This document shows positions 33,966 to 47,113 of a stretch of DNA of 64,000 nucleotides, in pieces. Below the pieces are notes generated by a model. That model ran no database searches. It saw only the letters and a list, made by a program, of their open reading frames with translations, and was not told the DNA's origin. The DNA comes from Grammothele lineata (Eukaryota > Basidiomycota > Agaricomycetes > Polyporales > Polyporaceae): positions 1 to 64,000 of the forward strand of contig NDFF03000373.1 in assembly GCA_002150815.3 (NCBI GenBank). Direction: 5' to 3'. The first letter of the stretch is position 1, and the number at the start of each line of letters is the position of its first letter. The translations under genes were made by a program, and so were the position numbers.

Positions 33966-35128
33966 TCATCCATTCAGTGGTGTGAGCAATTCACCGTGCA
34001 TCACGTCGCAGACCCTTCCTCCCAGTTCAACACGCTCGATCTCACTGTTCGAACCAACTGCGACGTCCACAGCTATCTCGCTGGGTCGGTTCATCTCAAC
34101 GCCTTGAGTGATACGGACAGCCCAGCTTCGACAGGGGAAGGATGTCAGGTACATCTTTCATGCGTCGAGCTGAGCATTCTAAAACTCACTTTCCAGGGCC
34201 TTTCTGTTGGCAAAGCCAAGCTGATAAGCAAGACGCGGCCGACCCCGTCGCTGCTCGTACGTGCATAGATCTCATGAGCGCCCGTGTGCAGCTACGACAG
34301 AATCAGAATGGAACTTACCGGGATCTTCTAAGGGTCCGTGGATCATCCTGGTTCTCAAGTTCACCACATTCCCTTCCTCTCCCTCGCACACGAACAAGTA
34401 CACACCCACCAGCCCCTCCCACTCCCCAAGCGCTCCGTCCGCCGGTCTAACTCGCGTCGCGAATGGCTGCACACGCGCGAGTGCATCGAGCGACGCGAGC
34501 TCAACGAGAACGAAAGACATCCCCTTCACGATCGATGCGACTGGATACGCTGCCCCCTCCGCGGCAAGGTTAGCGCGCCCGACATAGTCTTCCGACGCCA
34601 GCGTGGGCTGCATCGCGGTGAGCTGGGGGATCGCAAGGGCGCCGTGATCCTTGAAATCCACCGCGACATTGACACGCGCGCCAGTGAGTGCCCCAGACGC
34701 GTCAAGCACGCGTGCGACTGGCATGTCACCCGCGAGCGGGCGCAGGATGATCGCCCGTCCTGGGTATCGACGAGCGCAGAAGAAACCTGAGCCAACAGTG
34801 GGATGGCCTGCGAAGGGGATCTCGGCGCCATCCTCAATGTGAATGTTGAGCGGGATGATGGCTATGCGGGGATAGGTCGGCGGAGTGGACAAGCGGCGCG
34901 CTCAGGGGCGACGGAGACGGATCATACAGACGTACCTGCGCCATCAGGCCCTTCTTCTGCTTCGTGAACAAACACCGTCTCCGAAAGATGGAACTCGCGA
35001 GCAATTGCGGATCTCTGCCTAAGCGAGAGGGACGTGCCCGAGGGAACAGACACCACGGCAAGCTGATTTCCAGTGAATGGCTGGTCAGTGAAGACGTCCA
35101 GGGTCGTGAAAGACATCATCTTGGCCAT
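33966..35128 (-). CDS. PhzF-family (phenazine biosynthesis-like) isomerase/epimerase
   Basis: Four exons (35128-34936, 34861-34319, 34250-34190, 34125-33966) close in phase and give 318 residues, normal for the family. Family signatures: FTTLDVFTDQPFTGNQLAVV at the N-terminus, FHLSETVF with the catalytic-position Glu, EIPFAGHPTVGSGFF, VEL/GMSFVLVEL, EDPATGSAASCLSAWL and the C-terminal ITQGVEMNRPSEIAVDV. PhzF proteins have the diaminopimelate-epimerase fold. The prototype isomerises a phenazine precursor, but most fungal members have unknown substrates, so no phenazine pathway is implied; no other phenazine genes are nearby. The last acceptor (CGAAG) is weak but the only one that keeps the conserved C-terminus in frame. 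Confidence 0.9.
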
Positions 35129-37413
35129 GCTGGTCGATATCTGCGCGTATAATCGTGAGCAAGCTGGTAGTATGAGACGCAGAGAGGACCACAGTCAGCT
35201 CGATTCATATATGCTGGCGGTGTGAGTGAGAAATTGTGTTAGCGCTGGAGAGCGAGTCATACGCCAGGGTTACGTTGCTAGTCTGGCGGCGCTAGCCACT
35301 GATGGCAGTGACTCTGAGCTTGCTCAGAAACCCGACGCATGCGCGAGGAGCGGTGGTTATGGTATGGACAATATTGTGGTTATACCTACAGGACATGTTA
35401 GGGCTCGCAGCACCCCTCGCTCTCAGTGAGTTGATGATGCATTGACGCCAATAGCTCATATTAACTACACCCAGGCATACTACGCTATTCTGCCTTCTAC
35501 CAAAAGGCCACTCTTGTCAAATATTCTGCGCCTAGTGGCTAGCAGGTCGGATGTCGATGATACCAGCCGCCGCTGTCATTCAAGCGGGAGTTATCTCCTC
35601 TGCCATCCTGTTATGTCATGCCCTCGCGCGAGGACGGAGTTCCATAGCACAAGAAATCGTCCATCCGAACGTATACGTAGTCGGGTTGAAGCTTGAAGGG
35701 CCCTGGGTAACGGAGAACAGAATGGCGGCCTGTGCGTCGTATGCTGGCGGAGGAGATGTCCAACTATGGGAATGCCGCGGAGCGCTCGTGCCGCTTCTGC
35801 CGTTCTTCGGCGCCTCGGCTCTCAGGGGCGCAGCGCGGCTCAGCGCTAACGATTGCATGCAGTGAACCAGGACTACCAGCGCGGCGTCGTTTCCTCTGAT
35901 TCTCCCGTACTCATCCCTGTGATGCTGTGCGCTGTCACCGCATGCTGGCGCAGCGCAACATGGTGGGGACCTGTACGAGGCAAGATCTAGACTCCTCAAG
36001 TTCACATCGAAACCTTCCGCCGCCCCCTCCGAGTCCGATCCCCGGTAGCAACCGCCCCTTGGCCATCCCGTTACTGTTCGCGGATTCCTACTAAACGGCC
36101 TGCTGCACAATACTGATTTCCAATCATAGCTATGCCCTCATTCTCCGTAAGTTTATAGGGGCCTCTATGTTTTTCTTCTCGGATTCGCTGCTTACACTGG
36201 TACTCGACCTCTCTGTCTTGTGACTTGTCGCTGCATGAGCCTTTCGCCTAGGTGGGTTAGGTATACAGTTTTCATGACTGTTTGAGCTGCACCGGGCGAG
36301 GTAACTTCTGTTAGCTGACATGTATCCAAGGCATACAACCGCAAACATTTGGCGCTCGTAGAGACTAGTCTCACGGCCTCCCTGAACCATCCCCTATGCC
36401 CCCACTTTTATCTGTTGCTCGTACTCCTCGCTGTTTGGGTCCTCTACCTTTCGCTGGCTACTACCGCAGAAAGTCCGACTAAACTGAGCTGTATTTTCTT
36501 TAGCCCCCAAGTAACCGCTCGTGGAGCCCCGGGAAAATCAATGCTTGCAGCTTGTGCGTCTGGCCCTTCCGATAGACACATATACAACCTCCACTTGTGT
36601 TATTCCGAGGACATGACGGAACAGTCCATCCTCCGAAGAAGCCTGTCTTCACGACGGCGGTCATCAGGAAGCTGCGACTTACGTTCCGCATTCCCACGAA
36701 TTCGAGCGGACGTAGTATTAGGCAAGTAGCAGCTCTGATTAGCAATTCGTATGACATACAATACAGTTAATGGCTAGAAGCCGGAGGCCGTTGGGAGGCA
36801 TTGAGGAGAGGCCCAGCCTTCGCTCGTTGCCTTGTTTGACGAGTCCGGGGACATCGTGCGCGCATGCCAGTGATCGATCTGTAGTCGTGGCTATCGTTCT
36901 GCGGTCTAGTAGTATAGCCTTGTCTTCACCATGACCTTCGCTGCATGCGTTAGAAGATATCTGGCTTTTGCGAGCCGCAAAGAATGCGAGGCTCTCCCAA
37001 ACACAGATAGTATTTTACCCAGCACTGAGGCGCTGCAGTTCTCTCAATACTAGAATTCTTCAGAAGCACACGGCATCGGCGGGTTCAAAAGTATACAGGA
37101 GTTGAACGTTCTAGTAGAAAGCGGAGGGCAGTGTTGCATCAATTGGCTCCGCACCGGACTTCATGAGTCATGCGGTAAAGGCTTGTCATGGTTTTGGTTT
37201 GACATAGTTCTTCTGCCGAACGTATTTGGCATGAAATTCCAATAGTAGCGGATATCGGATCTCGCCGGTTAAGGCAAAGTTGAACTACCAGTACAAACAC
37301 ATTACGTTCTGGTCCTACCGCGGTCCTCAGCCATTCATGTATCGAGCCCCCTGTTTGAACATGGTCCATGCTAGGCAATTTTCCCCTCGTCTTCCCTCCA
37401 GTACCAGGCCCAC
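35129..37413. other. Gene-free interval upstream of PhzF and the Zn2Cys6 gene
   Basis: About 2.3 kb. Frames such as 35551-35865 (+) and 36130-36390 (-) show no family signature, and no chain of exons with good splice sites emerges. The left end is presumably the PhzF promoter and the right end the promoter of the Zn2Cys6 gene. Confidence 0.4.
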
Positions 37414-38675
37414 ATGTTATATCACTTCGACTCAGGATTCTCTCCCTTACACCCGCTTGAACCTGCTCCCGCCTTCGATAACCCGTCCTCAAATCAACCC
37501 AGATACGACTTGTCATCGTTGTCTACACCGCCCGGACGCCACGCCGCCAACTATTCCTCTGATAATTATGCGCCACGGTTTGCGTTTCCCTCATACAACA
37601 GCAATGGTCAGCTGTCGGGTAAGATTCTTTAGCATGTACTTGCCCATAGCGTGTACTTGCCCATAGCTCACTCGATTCCTGTCTAGACCAGTATTTCAAC
37701 GCATCTTACATCCAGTCGGCCCTACCCGCCCCATCCTTAGTGGAGACCTCACGTACTTCAACTTCTGACGGGTATCCCAGCGCAGAAGCAGACCGCCCAC
37801 CTCACCAGCGAGCCGCTGGCAGTGGAGGGAGCTGCGGCGCCAGCTCAGAGGTCAGTATTTCGATGCTTTTAAAGGTGTGACTGGCTCACTAACGGACTTG
37901 AGCCATTCTACGAATTGATGATCTAGTCTACGGAAGTTCAGTGCTTGGAATCAAGTCTGCCGGTCGCATCAGCATACCTCGGGCGCGATGCAAGAGGCTT
38001 CGTATACATGCGGATCCTCAACCCTCCCCCTGTCAATCTCCCTTGCCGCCCTCCTGCCCCTTGCTCAAGGTGGAGCTACACCCTCGAGAGCGCTCTGACT
38101 CCAACGGAGTCGTTAGCCGGCCTCGCCCCAGAACCTCCCTCGTGCGCCCCTCCAAGAGCGCAGTCGACTGCTCCACAACCCAGCGTTTTGAGAAATGTCG
38201 TCCGGACTCGAAGTGGTAGCGATGAACCGGCAATGGGTACGTGTTCGTCCTCTCCGAGGATAGCTGTAAACTAACCCGATCCAAATCTCTCTTCAACAAA
38301 GTGCCGCCGTCCATCCCGCCGTCCCTCGAGCCTCCAACCTTCGTACTGCCCCCTCCCCCAACATTCGCAAACCCTCCCAGAAGTCTGCGAGTCTTCAGAC
38401 TGTGTGAGCATCACCGTCCTATAGGTACGCCAGCACGGTCACGTATGGCCTGCCTTGCCTGCCGCAACCGCAAGATCGCCTGTCAAATCCCGCAAGAGGA
38501 CGCCTCCGAACCTCGCCGCTGTACACGCTGTATATATCGAGGAATCCAGTGCGTCTTTCCCGAAGGCCGCTTCTCACGGTGCCGTCCTCGCGACCCCATC
38601 ATTAAGGCGCTCATGGAAGGCTTCGTGTCTGCCACCGCCCTCGAATCTACCCCTAGCCCTGAACCGCAAGACTGA
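37414..38675 (+). CDS. Small Zn(II)2Cys6 transcription regulator
   Basis: Four exons (37414-37618, 37687-37850, 37927-38236, 38302-38675) close in phase and give 350 residues. The first 270 residues are Pro/Ser-rich and probably disordered. A fungal binuclear zinc cluster lies near the C-terminus (bases 38450-38560): ACLACRNRKIAC, then a 12-residue loop, then CTRCIYRGIQC, i.e. C-x2-C-x6-C-x12-C-x2-C-x6-C with the basic RNRK between the second and third Cys. This is the classic DNA-contacting layout. It is followed by only about 40 residues, so the usual fungal-specific middle homology region is missing. A C-terminal zinc cluster is common in agaricomycetes. Targets are unknown. The third acceptor (CAAAG) is not pyrimidine-rich but keeps the frame. 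Confidence 0.8.
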
Positions 38676-40774
38676 GAAGACCGGAAAGGAGGGAAATTGT
38701 CACCCAGAATCCGCCCGGGCCGGTCGGAGGATCCACCGGTCACCTAGGAGGTGGCAGAAACTGGGGAAGGAAAGGAGTAAGATGCGTTTTGAAGGTAGCG
38801 AGGAGCCTCCTTGGTGGATCGGACGCACCTCCGAGATGGACGCGTCGGCGTGGGCCGACCGTCGCGGCGGTGGGGGTAAAGGCATGCGGCGGTGTTCGGT
38901 AAAGCGTGTGCCGGATTTGGAAGGCGACACGGCGGGATTGCCGAAAAGGGGCGCATAGCGCCATGGTTCGTGCTGCTCTGTTGGTCTCGTTTCGGATTCC
39001 CGATCCTCGCTGGCTAGGTTCACCTCGAGCGAACCTGTCTCTACATTACTACTTTCAGTTTACTTTGTTGTTAATTTCCCGCTTCAGACTTTTTAATGGG
39101 CGAGGGGGGCTTGCCCGGATATCCTTACCCGCCGAACTTGAAGCGTGAGGTGAATCCCAAGCCCCGCGCCCGTCCACTAATACATTACACTGGGACTTAA
39201 CAATCGAGCGAGCAAAACGTCGAGTCGTGCAGAGGCCATTATTGGGGGAGGCCGTGGAGGCATGAGGAGGACGGATCAGTATTACGGTTCAGGCCGCGTG
39301 TCGATTCGGAAGCGCTCATGACGAGCGTTTCGAACGTAAGCGATTGTTTGCAAGGTCGTCATCACGTCGGGCCCCTTGACCTGTTCTACGCTCCTACCAT
39401 AGCATCGCAATGGCCAACCTGCTAGTGCGGCTGCTGTTGTGGCATCCTTCCAACCTCGTTCACGCATGAGCGTCGGTCTTCCGATGGCACCCGTGATAGG
39501 GACAAGCTCCGGTTAATCCGGTGACCCCCAGCGAGGTATTGGATGCCATGGCAGTAAGGCTCGCCCTTCTCATCCTCGTCCTTATCCTCGTCCTCTTGAT
39601 CCTTTTTCACGCCGTCAAGGGTGGGAAATTCTGACAGTTTATGGTACGTCTGAGCATACAGCTTTTGTCTGGCTTACACTGACTTTTGGGATAGCCACGT
39701 CGATGATTCGCCCTATACAACGATCTCGCGTTGCAATGCGTTTTCCCGTCCTTCGCACCAAGGTTCGCAAATTAGCACCTTGTGGTATCTGCGCATGTAT
39801 AGCTCACTTTTGCGTGTAGATACTGGGTCATGATAGCCTCAAGTAGTACCAAACACACACGTTCCAGTGGAATTCATATCCGAGTCCACAGGCTGCCTCC
39901 GTATCATAGTGCCGAAGCTCAATTCGTACCCTTACACACTCCATCTCGCCGTACCTTTCCGTTATAGCTCAATCCTTGTCCACACGCTGCATGGACTTGT
40001 AGTATGGGCGGGGCAGCGATGCTTGATTAGGGTTGCGGGCAGTCGTGGTGGTAGACTCATTCGGAATACGTGGGCGGTGACTGGAGGCTTCGTAGCTACG
40101 CTTGAGGTGCGTGGCGTATTGCCTGTGCTTCCGCCTCCTCTGACCTCGTCTTCAGCTCGTCTCCCAACAACACCGATCCCTGACGTGGCGAGTAGCAAGG
40201 GAGTCCAGACCATCGTGCGGTACGCTGAGACGTCGTATGCGAAGTGGGCCCGAGCCAGCAGCGTGCGCATGTCCCGGATCATGGATCACTGAACGTCCGA
40301 ACGTCGAGGGGACATGCTCAGCCTCGTATGGGTGAGTCCAGATGTCTGGCAGCTGCAGCTGGGTAATGCGCGTGGTGAATAGGCTGTCGTCCCTTGTGAT
40401 TGTGAGGAGAGTACGCCCGCTCTGAACGCGATGACGAGCCTCATGTTTAGTCGCTGCGACTCTCACAGCTAAGGCATCCGTCACCTTTGGAGGCTCCTCA
40501 TGAAGGCAAAGCAAGTTTATTACTTCTCTCGTTTCGCCCAAGGTCATTCGCCTCCTCCAGCTGTCAAATCTCGTAGACTCGTACTCATCGCCGAATTGGC
40601 TCATTTTGAACATTAAGACGGCACGATGCCCTTCAGACAAACCGAGAGCCATAAACTAAATAGTATATGTTACACGCCGAAACGCATCTAGTGCTAACGC
40701 GCTCCGCGTCGGTACAGCCCTTCTCCCGTCGTAACCAATGCAAGAGAACTGCTATGACATGAGTAGTCGTCACT
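38676..40774. other. Interval between the Zn2Cys6 and ABCC genes
   Basis: 2.1 kb, mostly without supported genes. The only candidate is a 166-codon minus-strand frame at 40652-40152, listed separately. The part from 38676 to 38960 stays open in one frame but is GC-skewed 3' UTR-like sequence. Confidence 0.4.
40152..40652 (-). CDS. Possible small hypothetical protein
   Basis: A single-exon frame with an ATG at 40652 encodes 166 residues. The N-terminal part looks protein-like and hydrophilic (MSQFGDEYESTRFDSWRRR, EVINLLCLHEEPP), but no domain is recognised and there is no clear homologue in my knowledge. It could be a chance frame in the 3' flank of the ABCC gene. Confidence 0.22.
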   Translation of the reverse strand: MALGLSEGHRAVLMFKMSQFGDEYESTRFDSWRRRMTLGETREVINLLCLHEEPPKVTDALAVRVAATKHEARHRVQSGRTLLTITRDDSLFTTRITQLQLPDIWTHPYEAEHVPSTFGRSVIHDPGHAHAAGSGPLRIRRLSVPHDGLDSLATRHVRDRCCWETS

Positions 40775-43700
40775 CTACTGTGCTGCAGCATTCGCCATCT
40801 CATACAACTTCTCCTTGTCACCACTCTCATCGACGAGCGCGCGAAGCATGCCCTTCTCGTTCTTGAGAAGTTCTGCAGGAGATCCGAACTCGGCCTATAT
40901 CAACGCGTGCAATCAGTATGGTCGCTGGGACTATGGGAGGGTCAAGACGTACGATGCGGCCAGCGTCCAGAACAAGCTATAAGGTAGAACAGTCAATGAG
41001 CAACCGTTACACTCAACACCCAGGTGGAACTCACGATTTTATCCGCGTCCATGATAGTCTGGAGGCGATGTGCGATGGTCAGAAGGGTCACATCCTTGCC
41101 CAGCTCCTCGCGCAGTGACTTCTGGATGATCTCGTCGGTCTCGTAATCTACAACAGCTAGTTAGAACCTCTGATGTGTTGAGAAGCATGTGGGATCTCAC
41201 CGATAGCAGACGTAGCTAGAACACGTAAAATGACATGCAGTCAGGAACCGCTAGCAGGTAGAGAAGGGCATAACATGTACCTTCGTCGAGAATTAGAAGC
41301 TTGCTCTGGCGGACGATCGCTCGTGCGAGCGCGAGGATCTGGCGCTGTCCGACGGACAGATTGCTGCCTCCGCTCGAAATGGGCGAGTCAAGCGTGATTC
41401 GGCCTTCGTCCGCCTCGCTTTGGAGTGAGAAGAGCCCCGCGGCGCGCAGAGCGTCGTTGAGAACCACGTCGTCGTACAGCGAGAAGGGGTCGAGGTTCTG
41501 TCTGAGGGTGCCGCTGAGGAGCTCAGGCTGTGGAAGATATTGCCAGCTGTGAGCGAGATGAAGAGAGGGGTCAGGAGAGATATGCACCACTTGCGGGATG
41601 ATCGTAATGCTCGACCGGAGGGCGTCGAGATTGACCTCGTCTGTTGCGATGCCGTCATAGTACACCTTGCCCTCCGTGAGGATCAGGCGCAGAAGCGCCA
41701 GCGTCAAAGAGCTTTTCCCGCTTCCGGTCCGACCCACTATGACGAAAAGTATGTTGAACGCCTTGCTCGTCGACATACATACAGTGGACGGGATACTCAC
41801 CAATACCAACACGTTCGCCAGACTTGACCTCGAACGAAATCTCGTGCAGGACGCGCGGGCCATCCGCAGAGTAGCGTGCAGATAGCTTCTCAACGCGCAA
41901 GCCGCCACTCGCAGGCCAGTACGCGGGCGGGACGCCGTCCGTGGTAGGCTTCGGCTCGTGCTCGATCACGAGATACTGCTGAATACGCTCCAAGCTGTTC
42001 CCGTTCACCTCGAACTCATTCAGAATGCGGATCCACCAGAGGATCATACCGCTGAAGCCGACTACGGACTCGTGTCAAAAGGAGAGTATGACTGAAGAGC
42101 ATAGAAGCGCGTACCAGCCATGTTGAGCGAGAAGCCCGTGTTCGCCGCGCGCGCGCTCGTCCCGTACACAATGTACGCCGCAAGGCACGCAGCGAAGAGC
42201 GCGCCGAGCGACTCAATGCGGACGGACACCCAACGGTTGAGGTTGTAGAACGTGCGCGCCGTGCGCACGTACTTGTCCAAGCGGCGGTATGACTCGGCTC
42301 GGAACTGCGCCTGCGCGCCGTACGCACGGATCGAAGTCAGGCCCGCGATCGCCGCGCCGAAGTGGCCGAGGACGGGTGCGCGCGCGTTGCTCATCTCGCG
42401 CTTGACGGAGAGCTGGGCCTTCATGTAGACCTGGCCGCAGTACCCGCCGAGGAGGGTGATGAGCGCGCCGGGGATGGTGAAGACGGGCGAGAAGGTGACG
42501 ACCGCGGCGAACTTGCCGAGCATAGCGACGGAGAGCTCGAGTACGAAGCCAAGGTTTTGCGCGAGTTGGCCATCGATGGTCTGGATGTCCTGCGTGCAGC
42601 GAGTGATGATACGGGACGTGGGTGTCTTGTCCAGCCACCTGTAGAATGTGTTCTAGGGCACTGTAGAGGTCATTGCATCAACAAGAAGCTCACCTGAGCG
42701 TAGCGCTGAGCACTGAACCAAGGAGGGTCTTGTGGATCTTGCGCGATGCACGGAGCACTCCGAACAGGTAGATGAGGAAGCTCAAGCAGTAGCAGGAAAT
42801 CCCCAAGACCAAGAGCAGGTTGTAAACCGTCAGATAGCTGACAGCCGAAGATCAGCAGACGCTCAGCGTAATACGCCATGCCACATACTATGAAACGGAG
42901 ACCTCGCCCGGCTCGCGCACTTCGTACTGCTGCGCCCAGTAGCCAAGCCAGTACGTTTGGACGACGTTGAGCAGCTCGCACGTGCCCAAGAACCCAACAA
43001 AGGCCAGCCAGAACAGGAAGGCGTGCCCGCCACCCATGCTCGTCAAGTAGAGCCGCACTGTCCTCCAAGTTAGTCGCTAGTGCGTTGCGCTGAGGGCCCA
43101 AGTCACTCACGGGAAGCCCAGCTGATATGACCCTCGGAAATCTCTTCCTCGACGATGAGTTTGCCGTCGCTCTTCTTCGGCACGGCTTCCTCGTCCGGCT
43201 CAACGGCGTCAACGCTATCTTCGGCCTTCTGCAACTCAGCTTGCTCATCCGCGAGCTCCTTGGACAGCTTGTCGTCCTTGGCAAGTACCTTCGAGAGCGT
43301 GCCCTGGCTGACAATGCGTCCGTCCGTGCCGAGAGAGACAACAAAGTCCGCGACTGGGCTCGCCATCGCGACGTTGTGCGTCTGTGGGGATGCGAGTCAG
43401 CGTCGCGCAACCTCGTAGCCAGAGCGACATGAGGGGCACGTACAACGAGGACGACCGTGCGGCCCTTCAGGAGGGCACCCTTGAAGCACTTGTCAACGAT
43501 CCATCGAGAAGTGTGTACATCGAGTGCAGCGAGCACGTCGTCGAGAAGAAGGATGTCCGCCTTCGAGTAGACCGCGCGCGCGAGGGTGATGCGAGCCTTC
43601 TGACCGCCACTCAGGGTCAGACCCTTCTCGCCGACCTCGGTCATGTCTCCAGCGTCGAACAGCGACAGGTCGCGCTTGAGGGCGCACTGGTAAATGACTG

Positions 43701-46700
43701 CACGCCAGTCAGTGGGGGCATGCAACGTAAGGAACATGTGAGATGTACCTTTGTTGTACCTCTCTTCGTCGTAGGGCGCTCCGAACAAGATGTTATCCTG
43801 CATCACAACGTTAGCACATTGTCTTCCCGTTGCCTCTGCGTAGACGCATACCTTGATTGTCTCATTCTGTACCCACGACTCCTGCGCAGCATACGCAACC
43901 CCGCCCTTCCTCGGCAAACTAACATACGAGTCTGGTCCATTCGGCACGTAGTGCAGCTCCCCAAGAAGCGCCATGAGGAACGACGTCTTCCCCGAGCCCG
44001 TCGGGCCGACGACCAAGTTCACCTTCCCGCGCCTGAACGCGACCTCGTCCTCAATCCGGAGCGTGAAGTTCCGGCGGTTCGGGCCCGGGGTGAGCGAGCC
44101 GTCGTTCTCGTTCGACCACGTGAAGGACGCGCCCCGGATGCCGATCAAGTCGCGCTCCACCGCGGTGTGCGGCGGGAGGACGGTCTCGGCGGAGGCGGCG
44201 TCTTTGTCGGTGAACTCGTCGAGGAGCTCGGTGTCGTTGAGGAATGCGTTGACACGGTCGAGCGAGACCTTGGCTAGGTGCTGGCGTTAATGGGAGAACG
44301 AGGGCGGCGAATTGTCGCGCATACCTTGGACGATCGCAGGGACGAAGGAGAACACCATGTGCAGCTGGTCGCGCATGACATCGAAGACTGCAGCTAGTCA
44401 ATGCAACGAATGTAGGACGGAAACGAGTGGGGCTTACCGGCCATAGAAGAGAAAACCCTAGAGGCCGAGAGCGCTTTGCCCATAATGAGGGTCTGGAGTA
44501 GGAAGGTCCGTTAGGACAACATTCCAGCGCGCAAAGCAGAAGAGTCTTACGTAGGTGACGTACGTCGCGACCATAGTCACGACTGGGATAACGAAGCTAC
44601 CAGTGCACAAGGTCAGTTTCCATACGCGGTGCGAGTATTGATAGAACGAACTTTATGTTGCCGTTGATCAGCTCCAGGATCTTGTTCTTCCTGATGTACT
44701 TCAACTCTTCCTCTCGCTTTGCCGCAACTTGCTCGTCAACGCGGGGCTCCCAGCCAAAGAGCTTGATCATACGAATGACGCTCATGGCTGTATGGCAGTG
44801 TGAGTTTCACGCCAGAGATCTACTAGAATCGTTTGTTACGTACTTTCAGTAACGTTCTGGACACGAGCATCGGTCTAGACCCCAGATACGTCAGCAATAG
44901 AAGAGTCATTTTGGACGAAGCTCATACCTTCTTCATCTTTTCAGTCTGGGTACCCTGAATCATGGAGGCGATGTACCCCGGAATAGGGAACAGCAGGCCC
45001 ATAGCGATCATACCCATGAATGCACTAGTGACCCCGTCAGCCCAACGCCATAAACCCGCGCATACATGGACGATACTCACCTCCAACCAAGGATCGAGTA
45101 CAGGAAGTAAACGGACACCGCGATCTGGGCCGGCGCGAACAGGAGCGGAAAGAGGAAGTCCCGCCCGTCGATGAGCGTGTTGAGATCCGTCGTGACCAGG
45201 TTGTTGATCTTCCCGATGAGGTTCCCGCTGTCGGGTGCCGGCGCCGGGGCTTTCTCTTCCTCGCCCTTCTTTGCGTCCTTGTCCTTGCCTTTCTTCGTCG
45301 CCGCACTCGAACCGCTAATCGTGCTGGCGCGAATCGTCTCCTCCTCACTCAGAGGCGGGGTGTCACTACCGCCCTCCTCTACAATAGACGCGTTGTCGGG
45401 CGTGTGCGCCGCAGTGGTCGCGCGACTTGCGGAGGGACTCTCGGCGGGAGTCTCCGACTTCATGCGAACGCGGAGGGAGTGATCGAACACGAGCTGGGTG
45501 ATGATCGACTCTGTACGGACGAGCATGCGGGTCTGCCAACCTTGTTTCAGCGAAGTCGGGCGGTCGTACCGAGCCGGCAACGTACCGTGATGAAGACGTA
45601 TAGCTGGATGGCCATCGATCCAAGGACCGGACCGAGGAAGAGCCACGCGATCCACACCCAGGGACGAACTACCGCGCCTTCTCCGCCAGTCTCGAGGTAC
45701 CTTGGCTAAGATGAGAGCGTGCGATGTGGCTTTTACAGCGAACGACTCACTGGAGCAACTGGTATATACCGACGGGACTAGCAAACGTAGCGATTACCTA
45801 GAAGGAGTTAATTGAACACTGTCATCGATATATCGGCTGTGCTCAATTACCCGGATAATCAGCAAGACCGCCATTGCCATGTACTCCTTCCTGAATACGC
45901 TCATCAGATTGAAGAACAGATGACGCTTCTTAGTAACTTGGAAAGGGTCGAGGTGCTGCGTTGCGCGAGTCAACACGAACGAAATGCTCTGTTGCTGTAC
46001 GAAACACTCACCGGGAACGCCCGCTTAACCAGATTTTTGGCATAGTCATAATCTGCTTGAGGAGGAAGTTGCTCGTACGGAAGATGAGGTATGCTATATG
46101 CTTTCCAGATGATAGGGTCGAGGAACCTGTAAGTGATGAATGATAGGATGGAGGCTGTCTGCTCGGGAGGCACTTCTGGAGCGGGATCCTGACGAACGCA
46201 GAAACGTTGAACTCGGTGGAAGACGAGAGGAACAGAATCACAGCGCATACCTTAGGGTCAACCGGAACGTACTGGCGGGGGACGAGAAGAGGGACGGCAA
46301 CGGCAGCCAAAGTGAGGACTCCGATCTTGGCCCAGAGTAGGTTTCCTTCCGAACCATCGACTGGCTTCAGGGTGTACGTCGCGAGGGGCCATAAGTCGCG
46401 GTATGCATACACAGCCCAAACGGAGATAAGGACAATGATTAAGTGTCTTGTCGAAAGTCTACTCAGACTTGGGCGAGCAATGACGGAAACGAAGGCCAGG
46501 AGTGATGCGTATGCCTAAGAAGAGCCCTCTCAATTACCAGAGTAAGGAGAGAAACGAAAAGACGCGTACGAATGTGCCAGAAAGCCCAATAGCGACCCAA
46601 TGTGACTCACGGTTGTGCTCCGAGCCCTCCTCATCGGAAAGCACAAGACCCGCAATGTAAAGACCGAGGAGGGAGAGGCAGGACAGAAGGCGGGTGACCA

Positions 46701-47113
46701 AGAACGCGAAACATACCGGCCCCCCGAGCTCCGCAACATGAGAGGTGACTTGTGAGCTCGCCCCGCTTGACTCTACGTCTTCGCTGGACTGGGGCGACAC
46801 GTCGGACTTGGTGAACTTAGCGAAAACTCGCTGCACGGGGGTTGAACGGCAGACGAGCTGAGTGGAAAGGATCGCCAAAGACGCAAGCGCCGCTACAGAG
46901 GGATACACAAGCGTATTGTTCCATACTCTTCGTACGAGCTCAGAGACATGGATATATGCGCACGTAAAAGACCAATACGCACTGTGGATTCTCGTACGCG
47001 TACTGGTACGCCGCGAAAGACTGTTCGACCGGGGACGATAAGAATGCCGCTCTGTCGAGGATGGCCTGCGACTGAGAAAGCCAAGATGGCGAAAGCCAGC
47101 TGGCGGCGGCCAT
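40775..47113 (-). CDS. ABC transporter, ABCC (MRP/YCF1/YOR1-like) subfamily, full length
   Basis: Multidrug-resistance-type exporter moving conjugates or drugs with ATP, expected at the plasma or vacuolar membrane. About twenty exons; I fixed only the ends and main domains. The start is [14 protein letters not shown] at 47113, the stop at 40775 after [13 protein letters not shown]. Order: an N-terminal hydrophobic TMD0-like region (47.1-46.2 kb), TMD1 (46.2-44.3 kb), NBD1 (Walker A GPTGSGKT, signature LSGGQ, Walker [13 protein letters not shown]), TMD2 (43.1-42.0 kb), NBD2 (Walker A GRTGSGKS, signature LSVGQ, Walker B LLILDE). NBD1 has Asp where NBD2 has the catalytic Glu, the asymmetry usual in ABCC proteins. 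A charged low-complexity insert of about 80 residues (45.24-45.46 kb, rich in Ser/Thr/Lys/Glu) sits in a cytoplasmic loop of TMD1. The substrate cannot be told from sequence. Confidence 0.93.

Noticed and set aside
33924..34268. Plus-strand 114-codon frame
   Set aside because: It lies opposite the last two exons of the PhzF gene, whose conserved C-terminus is on the minus strand.
35551..35865. Plus-strand frame with a hydrophobic start
   Set aside because: The start faintly resembles a segment of the HET protein (IQAGV..AILLC), but the likeness is short and no HET-family sequence follows, so I take it as chance.
37130..37170. Possible tRNA-like segment
   Set aside because: No complete cloverleaf or A/B-box pair could be built.
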